64,000 nucleotides of DNA, from NCBI GenBank assembly GCA_049273695.1, contig JBASRE010000057.1, forward strand, positions 1 through 64,000, written 5' to 3'. Shown here one piece after another: positions 26,032 to 33,215 of the stretch (position 1 is its first letter; each line of letters begins with the position of its first letter). This DNA comes from UBA11740 sp049273695 (lineage in GTDB: Bacteria; Acidobacteriota; Blastocatellia; Pyrinomonadales; Pyrinomonadaceae). The notes under the pieces were generated by a model. The model was given only the letters and a program-made list of their open reading frames with translations, had not been told where the DNA came from and did no database searches. The position numbers and the translations under genes are program-made.

Positions 26032-26175
26032 CATTCACACCTCGCTTCAGCGAGGTGGTTGGCAGCCAGCCCTAAGTATTAGTCAGCCGTTTTTCACGGC
26101 TTCAATGAAACCGCTAAAGCGGTTCAAGCACCAGGTAGCCGCGCGAGAACACCTCGCTGAAGCGAGGTGTGAATG
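26032..26175. repeat. Dispersed palindromic repeat, family R3 (second copy)
   Basis: Begins CATTCACACCTCGCTTCAGC and ends AGCGAGGTGTGAATG; an internal palindrome AACCGCTAAAGCGGTT is included. The ends match the copy at 14566. The remaining 170 bases up to acnA show no gene. Confidence 0.85.
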
Positions 26176-26343
26176 GAAAGCGCGTTGCTTGACGATTGCT
26201 GATCGCGCTCCTAAAATTGAATTTGAATTACCCGAACAAAATGTTTCGCGCGAGAAGCTTTGACGCTTTTCTTCGTCTTTGTGCGCGCACATAGCGCACG
26301 AATCGTCCGCCACTAGCGGGCGCTCTGCAAACCCTGAGAACCT

Positions 26344-29262
26344 ATGCCGCATAACCTCTTCAACACGCTTCAGTCATTCGCCCCAACTTCAGGCGCCAAA
26401 GGCCAGTTCTATTCATTGCCGCAACTGGAAAAGGAAGGCGTCGGCCCGGTTTCCAAGCTGCCGGTAAGCATTCGCATCGTCCTGGAATCGGTGCTGCGCA
26501 ACTTCGATGGCAACAAGATCACCGAAGAGGACGTGCGCGCCATCGCTAACTGGAAAGCGAATGATGAACGGACCGAAGAAGTGCCGTTCGTGGTTGCGCG
26601 CGTGCTGCTTCAGGATTTTACCGGTGTCCCTTTGCTGGTCGATCTCGCGGCGATGCGATCGGCGGTGACGCGGCTCAACAAGAATCCAGCGATTATCGAG
26701 CCGCTCGTGCCGGTCGACCTCGTCATCGATCATTCGGTGCAGGTGGACTACTCGAGCACAGGTGACGCGTTCCGCAAAAACATGGAGATGGAGTTCAAGC
26801 GGAACAACTCGCGTTATCAGTTTTTGAAGTGGGGCATGCAGGCGTTCGACGGTTTTCGCGTGGTTCCGCCGGGCATCGGCATCTGTCATCAGGTGAATCT
26901 CGAATATCTCGCCCAATGCGTTTGGGAAAAGTTCGGTGTTTACTATCCCGACAGCGTCGTCGGCACTGACTCGCACACGACGATGATCAATGGCCTCGCC
27001 GTCGTCGGCTGGGGCGTCGGCGGCATTGAAGCCGAAGCGGCAATGCTGGGGCAGCCCGTTTACTTTCTGACGCCGGACGTCGTGGGCGTGCACATGAGCG
27101 GCCAGTTGCGCGAAGGCGTGACGGCAACAGATCTCGTGCTCGCAGTGACTGAGATGTTGCGCAAAGCAAAGGTCGTCGGCAAGTTTGTTGAGTTTCACGG
27201 TGATGGCGCCGCGTCGCTCTCCGTTACGGATCGCGCGACGATTGCGAACATGTCGCCGGAATACGGCGCGACGATGGGTTACTTCCCGCCTGACGAACAG
27301 ACCTGCGCGTACTTGAAAGCGACCGGACGAGAAGATGCGCAGGTAGACGCGGTGTGCAATTACTTCAAAGCCCAGGGCATGTTCGGAATGCCGCGCAAAG
27401 GTGAGATCGAGTACAGCACCTTGCTCGAGCTCGACCTCGACACCATCGTGCCGAGTGTGGCCGGGCCGAAGCGGCCGCAAGATCGAATTCCGCTGCCGGA
27501 CTTGAAGAACAGCTTCATCAATCTGTTGCAGCAGGACGTGAAGTCAGGCGGTTACGGCAAGCCTTACGGTGAGATCAACGTCCGTTACGCCGCGGACATC
27601 GGCGCGAGTGGCAACGCGTTGGCGATTGTTGTCGGTGGTGGTGAGCAGCGTGCGGCGAGCGCACCTCTACCAGTCGCCCCCTCTGCGAGCGCGAAAGATA
27701 CGAGCGCGAAAGACACAAGCGTCTGGACGGAAACGGAAATGGTCAACAACCGTCCGACGCCTGACCGCATTCACGAAGTCTTGCCGGAAGAGTTCCCAAA
27801 GGCCCACGTCGATCTAGGTCACGGCGACGTTTTGATCGCCGCAATCACTTCGTGCACTAACACTTCGAATCCGAGTGTGATGCTGGCCGCGGGGCTGCTC
27901 GCGAAGAAAGCGGTCGAGCGCGGATTGAAAGTGCGGCCGACGGTGAAGACTTCACTCGCGCCGGGCTCGCGGGTGGTGACTGAGTATCTTGAGAAGACAG
28001 GTTTACAGCCGTATCTGAATCAGCTTGGCTTCAATCTCGTTGGCTATGGCTGCACGACCTGCATCGGCAACTCAGGCCCGCTCGATCCGGTGATCGAAGA
28101 CATCGTCACTGATCACGACTTGATTGCGGCCAGCGTGCTTTCCGGCAATCGCAATTTCGAAGCGCGCGTGCACCAGAGTTTGAAAGCAAATTTCCTGATG
28201 AGCCCGCCCCTCGTCGTCGCGTTCGCGCTCGCGGGCACGGTTGAAAAGGATTTGTCGAAAGATCCTTTGGGGCAGGGAAGCGACGGCAAAGATGTTTACC
28301 TGAAGGACATCTGGCCGACAATCGATGAGATTGGCGGGCTGTTGCGCGAGGCGATGGATCCCGAAACGTATCGCCGTTTGTACGGCAGCTTTGCCGATCA
28401 GAATCCGATGTGGAATTCGATTCCGACGACGAGCGGGCTGACATATCAGTGGGACACGCACTCGACTTACATTCAGGAGCCGCCTTTCTTTGCCGGTTTC
28501 GGCGCGGATGTTGGCGAGATGGAAGACATTCATTCTGCGCGGCCTTTGGCGATCTTCGGCGACTCAGTAACTACTGATCACATCAGTCCCGCAGGCGCGA
28601 TCAAGGCGACTTCGCCCGCCGGAGTTTACCTGCAACAGAAGCGCGTTGATGTACAGGACTTCAACAGCTACGGAGCGCGGCGCGGCAATCACGAAGTGAT
28701 GATGCGCGGCACATTCGCGAACGTGCGCATCAAGAACCTGATGGTGCCGGGTACGGAAGGAGGAGTGACCATTTATAGATCGGGGGCCCAACCGGACGGC
28801 GAGCGGATGAGCATCTACGACGCGGCGATGAAGTATCAGAGTGAAGGCAAGCCGCTGATCGTGTTCGCGGGCCAGGAGTATGGCACTGGTTCTTCACGTG
28901 ACTGGGCGGCGAAGGGCACGCTGCTGTTGGGCGTGAAAGCTGTCATCGCGCAGAGCTTCGAACGCATCCATCGCAGTAACCTGGTCGGTATGGGCGTCCT
29001 GCCTTGTCAGTTCAAGGAAGGCGTCAGCGCACAGACTTTGAATCTCGATGGGACTGAGAAGTTTGATATCTCGGGATTGGAAAACGTCGAAGTGAAACCG
29101 CGTCAGGACGTCATACTGACCATTCACCGCGCCGACGGATCAAAGGAACAGGTTCCAGTCATCCTGCGAATCGACACGCCTATTGAGATCGATTACTACC
29201 TGCACGGCGGGATCCTGCCGTATGTTCTGAGGCAGTTGTTGGCGGGAACGACGGGATTCTAA
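26344..29262 (+). CDS. acnA: Aconitate hydratase A
   Basis: A 972-residue aconitase of the AcnA/IRP type, longer than the usual ~900. It interconverts citrate and isocitrate in the TCA cycle with a 4Fe-4S cluster held by Cys504 (TSCTNTSNP), Cys570 and Cys573 (GCTTCIGNSG). Other blocks are GVDSHTTMINGL-like VGTDSHTTMING, the swivel domain with FGDSVTTDHISPAG, and EYGTGSSRDWAAKG. Extra length comes in part from a low-complexity insert of about 45 residues (GGGEQRAASAPLPVAPSASA and two copies of KDTSA) between the catalytic domains. No promoter was identified. Confidence 0.96.
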   Translation: MPHNLFNTLQSFAPTSGAKGQFYSLPQLEKEGVGPVSKLPVSIRIVLESVLRNFDGNKITEEDVRAIANWKANDERTEEVPFVVARVLLQDFTGVPLLVDLAAMRSAVTRLNKNPAIIEPLVPVDLVIDHSVQVDYSSTGDAFRKNMEMEFKRNNSRYQFLKWGMQAFDGFRVVPPGIGICHQVNLEYLAQCVWEKFGVYYPDSVVGTDSHTTMINGLAVVGWGVGGIEAEAAMLGQPVYFLTPDVVGVHMSGQLREGVTATDLVLAVTEMLRKAKVVGKFVEFHGDGAASLSVTDRATIANMSPEYGATMGYFPPDEQTCAYLKATGREDAQVDAVCNYFKAQGMFGMPRKGEIEYSTLLELDLDTIVPSVAGPKRPQDRIPLPDLKNSFINLLQQDVKSGGYGKPYGEINVRYAADIGASGNALAIVVGGGEQRAASAPLPVAPSASAKDTSAKDTSVWTETEMVNNRPTPDRIHEVLPEEFPKAHVDLGHGDVLIAAITSCTNTSNPSVMLAAGLLAKKAVERGLKVRPTVKTSLAPGSRVVTEYLEKTGLQPYLNQLGFNLVGYGCTTCIGNSGPLDPVIEDIVTDHDLIAASVLSGNRNFEARVHQSLKANFLMSPPLVVAFALAGTVEKDLSKDPLGQGSDGKDVYLKDIWPTIDEIGGLLREAMDPETYRRLYGSFADQNPMWNSIPTTSGLTYQWDTHSTYIQEPPFFAGFGADVGEMEDIHSARPLAIFGDSVTTDHISPAGAIKATSPAGVYLQQKRVDVQDFNSYGARRGNHEVMMRGTFANVRIKNLMVPGTEGGVTIYRSGAQPDGERMSIYDAAMKYQSEGKPLIVFAGQEYGTGSSRDWAAKGTLLLGVKAVIAQSFERIHRSNLVGMGVLPCQFKEGVSAQTLNLDGTEKFDISGLENVEVKPRQDVILTIHRADGSKEQVPVILRIDTPIEIDYYLHGGILPYVLRQLLAGTTGF

Positions 29263-29284
29263 GCGAAGATAAGCAGACGAGTGT

Positions 29285-29686
29285 CTAGTCTGTTCTTTCT
29301 TCGCGCAAAAACTCTCTGGGGCTAAGAATGTCGATGCCTTCGTATCGTTTAAGGATCAGCAAGTCTTCATCGCCGGTGATGATGCAATCACAATTGGCGG
29401 TCAGCGCCGCGGCGAGAATGTTATCGTCGTCAGGATCGCGGCAGATTTGACCTTCGAGCTTTGAAGGCATAACAACTCTCATTCTCGATCGCAGAATACT
29501 TACTGCCTCGCTCGACAATTCCGTCGTGTAGCCAAACTTCTCAGCCAACTTCTCTTGCGTTTCGGAAAGAATGAACTCTGAGGTGAAGACCGAGTGTCGA
29601 AGGACGCAATGTTCGAGAAGCTCATGACAAACGCCGCGTGCGATGAGGGCGGCAATCAGGACGTTCGTGTCGAGGACAATCTTCAC
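29285..29686 (-). CDS. PIN-domain toxin, VapC-like
   Basis: A 133-residue PIN-domain protein, expected to be a magnesium-dependent RNase. Acidic active-site residues are visible in order: Asp6 (VLDTNVLIAAL), the Glu of SEFILSETQEKL, and Asp in RDPDDDNILAAAL and ITGDEDLL. The family with this spacing includes putative-toxin PIN proteins such as PIN_3. It starts at a GTG overlapping the antitoxin stop (GTGA), a usual toxin-antitoxin arrangement. Convergent with acnA. Confidence 0.88.
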   Translation of the reverse strand: MKIVLDTNVLIAALIARGVCHELLEHCVLRHSVFTSEFILSETQEKLAEKFGYTTELSSEAVSILRSRMRVVMPSKLEGQICRDPDDDNILAAALTANCDCIITGDEDLLILKRYEGIDILSPREFLREERTD

Positions 29687-29892
29687 GACACAAGATTGAA
29701 CACATCTTCATCGGTGAGATTCTTTGGTTCAGCCATCAGCCGTTCTCGCAGAGTACGAAAGCGGCGGATGAAAAGATAATCGGCGACGGCCTTTTCCACC
29801 AGGGCACTCTGCGATAGCCCTTCTTCCACAGCGGCATTGTCCAACGCGTTCTGTGTAGCCTCAGGCAACTTAATCGTTATCGTTTGACTCAT
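29683..29892 (-). CDS. Ribbon-helix-helix antitoxin
   Basis: A 69-residue protein from the ATG at 29892: MSQTITIKLPEATQNALDNA, then EGLSQSALVEKAVADYLF, the beta-strand and two helices of a ribbon-helix-helix repressor, with a C-terminal tail (TDEDVFNLVS) that would wrap the toxin. It lies upstream of and overlaps the PIN toxin gene, so it is the likely antitoxin and autoregulator. Confidence 0.85.
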   Translation of the reverse strand: MSQTITIKLPEATQNALDNAAVEEGLSQSALVEKAVADYLFIRRFRTLRERLMAEPKNLTDEDVFNLVS

Positions 29893-29998
29893 CTTCGATC
29901 TCTTTGATCGCTTCGGCGAGCGGGATTGCGTCGTCGTGCTACATCTTGGCTTCGTTGTACGCGCGATTCGCGTCAAGTTCCTCTTCGACAGCGCTCAT
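29870..29998 (-). pseudogene. Short frame with one in-frame stop upstream of the antitoxin
   Basis: From the ATG at 29998 the frame reads MSAVEEELDANRAYNEAKM, a TAG at 29939-29941, then HDDAIPLAEAIKEIEDESND and a TAA inside the antitoxin gene. The two halves read naturally as one small helical protein. It may be a dead small gene, a translated leader, or chance. Confidence 0.35.
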
Positions 29999-30047
29999 TG
30001 GCGCGATTATAACAGATTGTTCGGAAGTCAACGCCCTCACGGTTGAG

Positions 30048-30968
30048 TTACTGCACCGCCTCACGCTCAAGCGCTTTCCGATCCCACTTCGCCAAATCCG
30101 CGGCCGCTTCATAAGTGCTCTGGAGAAAATCCATCAAGGCGTCTTCCGGTGAAGAGGCTTTGCGGACGGCATCGTACGGCAGGAAGAATTCGCTCATCTC
30201 TTTCGAATAAAACGCGGCCGCGGGTTTCACTTTCGCATCGCCGAGGCCTGCGGGTTCGGGCGCGGAGTAAGCGTAGAACGCCGCTTGGTTGCCGTTGCCA
30301 CCGGGCCAGAAGCCGTGGCTGATATTTTCGTGCGAGTAGCCTTCGGCGGTGATCTTGTCGGCGCCTTCGCGCGGCGGCGCGGGGCGGCCAGAGAAGCGCG
30401 TGACGGCGTGATCGAAGCTGCCCCACCAAAAATGCACGGGACTGACTTTCCCGAGGAAGCGCGTGCGGAAATCCTTGAAGACCTCGTCAATTGAAATCAG
30501 CGCGCGCCAGAACCGATTCACGTAATCGGCATCGTAAGACTTGTGACTTTCATCCTGTTCGAACGGAATTGCTTCGCGAACCGCGGTGGAAGGACCCGGA
30601 ACTTCGACGGGCGTCGTCCAAATCTTAACCTCGATTCCTAAGCCATGCAGGGCGTCCATCAGTTCCTGATAAAAGTCAGCGACTGATTGAGGACGCAAAT
30701 CCAAACTTGCCGTGGCGCCGTCGTTGCACGCAATCAGCAGCTTGTGATCGATGAAGTCGAACTCAATTTCGAAGATGCGATCGCCGTAGGGCATCGGTGA
30801 AGTCGTCAATCCACGCGCGGAAACATACAGCGGCACATTCCACCAGTGATTAACGAGCGGCGTCGTCTCCATCCGAATCTTGCCGACAATCTGTGTCCAC
30901 ATGTGGACGGTGGCGAGCGTGTCCTGCCATTCTTCGAGAACGAGTTCGGGCCAGGTTGACTGAGTCAT
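30048..30968 (-). CDS. DUF5996 family protein
   Basis: A 306-residue soluble protein. WPELVLEEWQDTLATVHMWTQIVGKIRM at the start, NHWWNVPLYVSARGLTTSPMPY, and VHFWWGSFDHAVTRFSGRPAPP with HGFWPG later are characteristic of DUF5996. The family has no assigned activity; the many conserved Trp, His and Asp residues could form a catalytic pocket. The gene stands alone on the minus strand between a toxin-antitoxin pair and hicB. Confidence 0.88.
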   Translation of the reverse strand: MTQSTWPELVLEEWQDTLATVHMWTQIVGKIRMETTPLVNHWWNVPLYVSARGLTTSPMPYGDRIFEIEFDFIDHKLLIACNDGATASLDLRPQSVADFYQELMDALHGLGIEVKIWTTPVEVPGPSTAVREAIPFEQDESHKSYDADYVNRFWRALISIDEVFKDFRTRFLGKVSPVHFWWGSFDHAVTRFSGRPAPPREGADKITAEGYSHENISHGFWPGGNGNQAAFYAYSAPEPAGLGDAKVKPAAAFYSKEMSEFFLPYDAVRKASSPEDALMDFLQSTYEAAADLAKWDRKALEREAVQ

Positions 30969-31048
30969 AGTGAAAGGAAGATACGCCCACGGCTATTGAT
31001 TGGCTAGTGAGATGGTGAGACTAGACGCTAAGCTTTCTCGTCGCTATC

Positions 31049-31258
31049 ATGAAACACATGAAGCTCCGTTTAATTGTGGAGAAGGATCCAGAGACAGGCC
31101 GCTACTCATCCGTTTTTCCTGAACTGCCCGGTTGCGCTTCCGCTGGTGATACCGAAGAAGAAGCTATCACCAACGCAAAAGAAGCACTTGAACTCTGGTT
31201 TGAGCCTAGCGAGATTCCGCTCGACGAATCCGCGAAGTTAGTCGAAGTGACTGTCTAA
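31049..31258 (+). CDS. hicB: HicB-like antitoxin
   Basis: A 69-residue HicB protein: KLRLIVEKDPETGRYSSVFP, ELPGCASAGDTEEEAITNAKEAL and a short acidic end. This is the RNase-H-like HicB fold without a separate DNA-binding domain. It should neutralise the HicA mRNA interferase encoded directly after it, with TAATG overlap. Because hicA is frameshifted, the antitoxin may be an orphan. An alternative start is the ATG at 31058. Confidence 0.88.
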   Translation: MKHMKLRLIVEKDPETGRYSSVFPELPGCASAGDTEEEAITNAKEALELWFEPSEIPLDESAKLVEVTV

Positions 31259-31480
31259 TGGGGCAGCGTTTTCCCACTTGTAACGCAAACGATGTTGTCC
31301 GAGTGTTGAAACGTCAGGGGTTTGTTAAGGTCGGTCAAAAGGGCAGCATCAGAAGTGGCGTCACGAAGACGGTCGTCAAGTAATCGTCGCTGATCACGGT
31401 CGCAAACCAATCCCCATCGGAACTCTTAAGAGCATAATCGAAGGGTCGAAGCTGAACGTCGAGGACTTCGATAGATCGAG
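31258..31480 (+). pseudogene. hicA: HicA mRNA interferase gene, frameshifted at the catalytic histidine
   Basis: The ATG at 31258 overlaps the hicB stop and reads MGQRFPTCNANDVVRVLKRQ, GFVKVGQKGS, then leaves the HicA pattern and stops at 31381. In the next frame from 31350 the match resumes: QKWRHEDGRQVIVADHGRKP, then IPIGTLKSIIEGSKLNVEDF. Restoring one C after 31347 gives GSHQKWRHEDGRQ, the double-stranded-RNA-binding fold with its active-site histidine. The missing base therefore falls in the His codon. The restored frame has no stop until 31748, inside the aldehyde dehydrogenase gene; the listed end marks the end of similarity. Confidence 0.75.
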
Positions 31481-31534
31481 TCTCGACACCGCGAGTGTTA
31501 GAATCTCTCCCACACCAGGAGTAGAAAGAAAATC

Positions 31535-33040
31535 ATGTCAACACCACAACCAGCGCAGAGTGAACCACGACGTCAGCAGCTTTTCATTGACGGCCAATTT
31601 GTCGATTCCGAATCAGGGAAGACTTTCAAATCGCCGAATCCAGCGACCGGCGAGACGTTCGCCGAAGTTGCCGAAGGCGACAAAGCCGACGTCGATAAAG
31701 CCGTCGCCGCCGCGCGCAAAGCTTACGAAGGCAAATGGTCGAAGATGAGCGCGCGCGATCGCGGGCGTCTGCTTTACAAACTTTCCCAACTGATCGAACG
31801 CGATGCCGCGCAGCTTGCGGAACTGGAAACGCGTGACAACGGGAAGCCGATCAAGGAATCGACCTACATTGATTTGCCGGGCGTGGTCGAGAACTTTGAA
31901 TACTTTGCCGGTTGGGCCACGAAGATTGAAGGCGAGACCATCCCGGTGCCCGGGCAGATGTTTAATTACACTCTGCGCGAGCCTCTGGGCGTTTGCGGGC
32001 AAATCATTCCGTGGAATTTTCCTCTGCTCATGGCCGCGTGGAAACTGGCGCCTGCATTAGCGGCGGGTAATACGATCGTGTTGAAGCCGGCGGAACAAAC
32101 GCCCGTGACCGCGCTCGAACTTGCGAAGCTGATTCAGGAGGCAGGGTTCCCCGAAGGCGTCGTCAACATCGTGACCGGTTACGGAGAGACGGCCGGCGCG
32201 GCGCTGGCTTCGCATCCGGGAATCGACAAAATCGCTTTCACCGGTTCGACTGAAGTCGGCAAAATCATTGCGCGAGCGGCGGCGGAAAACCTCACGAAGG
32301 TTTCGCTCGAACTCGGCGGCAAAGCGCCGAACGTAATCTTTGCCGACGCCGATCTCGATCAGGCGGTGAATGGCGCGATGATGGGAATCTTTTTCAATCA
32401 GGGTCAGGTTTGTTGCGCGGGCTCGCGCATCTTCGTCGAAGAAAAAGCGAAAGACGAATTTCTCAGCCGCTTCAAAGAGAAAGCCGAAAGAGTGAAAGTC
32501 GGCGATCCGATGGACAAGGCGACTTTGATGGGGCCGCAGGTTTCGGCAGAGCAGTTGAATCGGATCAAAGGTTACGTGGACATCGCGCGCGAGGAAGGCG
32601 CGACGGTGTTTAGCGGCGGTGGATCGCCAGAACTGGCCGAAGAGTTCAAGAACGGCTATTTCTTTCAGCCGACAATCTTCAGCGACGTCGATAACAAGAT
32701 GCGCGTCGCGCAGGAAGAAATCTTCGGCCCGGTCTCAAGCGTTATTACTTTCAAAGATGACGACGAGCTGATTCAGAAAGCGAACGACACGATCTACGGG
32801 TTGTCGGCAGGAATCTGGACGCAGAACATTACGCGCGCGCATCGCTTCGCCAAAGCGATTAAAGCCGGTGTCGTCTGGATTAATACCTACAACATGATGA
32901 ACGCCGCGTCACCGTTTGGCGGTTACAAGCAATCAGGCTATGGCCGCGAGATGGGCAAGCACGCGCTGGATCTCTACACGCAGGTCAAAAGCGTTTGGGT
33001 TGATCTGTCAGGCAAGCCGATTGGTTGGTTTGGGAAGTAG
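31535..33040 (+). CDS. NAD(P)-dependent aldehyde dehydrogenase
   Basis: A 501-residue aldehyde dehydrogenase of the betaine/retinal-type superfamily. Catalytic Glu259 (VSLELGGKAPN) and Cys293 (NQGQVCCAGSR), the PWNFP loop (159-163) and the cofactor turn FTGSTEVGK are intact. It oxidises an aldehyde to a carboxylate; the natural substrate cannot be read from sequence. The ATG at 31535 is supported by AGGAG 11 bases upstream. It follows the hicAB remnant and ends beside an R1 repeat. Confidence 0.95.
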   Translation: MSTPQPAQSEPRRQQLFIDGQFVDSESGKTFKSPNPATGETFAEVAEGDKADVDKAVAAARKAYEGKWSKMSARDRGRLLYKLSQLIERDAAQLAELETRDNGKPIKESTYIDLPGVVENFEYFAGWATKIEGETIPVPGQMFNYTLREPLGVCGQIIPWNFPLLMAAWKLAPALAAGNTIVLKPAEQTPVTALELAKLIQEAGFPEGVVNIVTGYGETAGAALASHPGIDKIAFTGSTEVGKIIARAAAENLTKVSLELGGKAPNVIFADADLDQAVNGAMMGIFFNQGQVCCAGSRIFVEEKAKDEFLSRFKEKAERVKVGDPMDKATLMGPQVSAEQLNRIKGYVDIAREEGATVFSGGGSPELAEEFKNGYFFQPTIFSDVDNKMRVAQEEIFGPVSSVITFKDDDELIQKANDTIYGLSAGIWTQNITRAHRFAKAIKAGVVWINTYNMMNAASPFGGYKQSGYGREMGKHALDLYTQVKSVWVDLSGKPIGWFGK

Positions 33041-33050
33041 TTTGAAGTTA

Positions 33051-33199
33051 TTGGAATGCGCCGGCAGAGCGAAGCGGCGACGGCGCTTTGGATTAAGCAA
33101 CTCTAGAATAATCGCGACGTGACTCGCTCAAACGATCCTGGATTGATCGACTTCCATCCAAAGCGCCGTCGCCGCTTCGCTCTGCCGGCGCACTCCAAA
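33051..33199. repeat. Dispersed palindromic repeat, family R1 (complete, wide spacing)
   Basis: Left arm TTGGAATGCGCCGGCAGAGC...GGCGCTTTGGATT (33051-33093) and inverted right arm ATCCAAAGCGCCGTCGCCGC...GGCGCACTCCAAA (33156-33199), separated by about 60 bases. It lies between the convergent aldehyde dehydrogenase and receptor genes. Confidence 0.88.
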
Positions 33200-33215
33200 C
33201 GGCGCGCTCCCAGAA

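Noticed and set aside
26413..27480. 355-codon minus-strand frame inside acnA
   Set aside because: Antisense shadow of a strongly conserved aconitase; His/Arg-rich translation without motifs.
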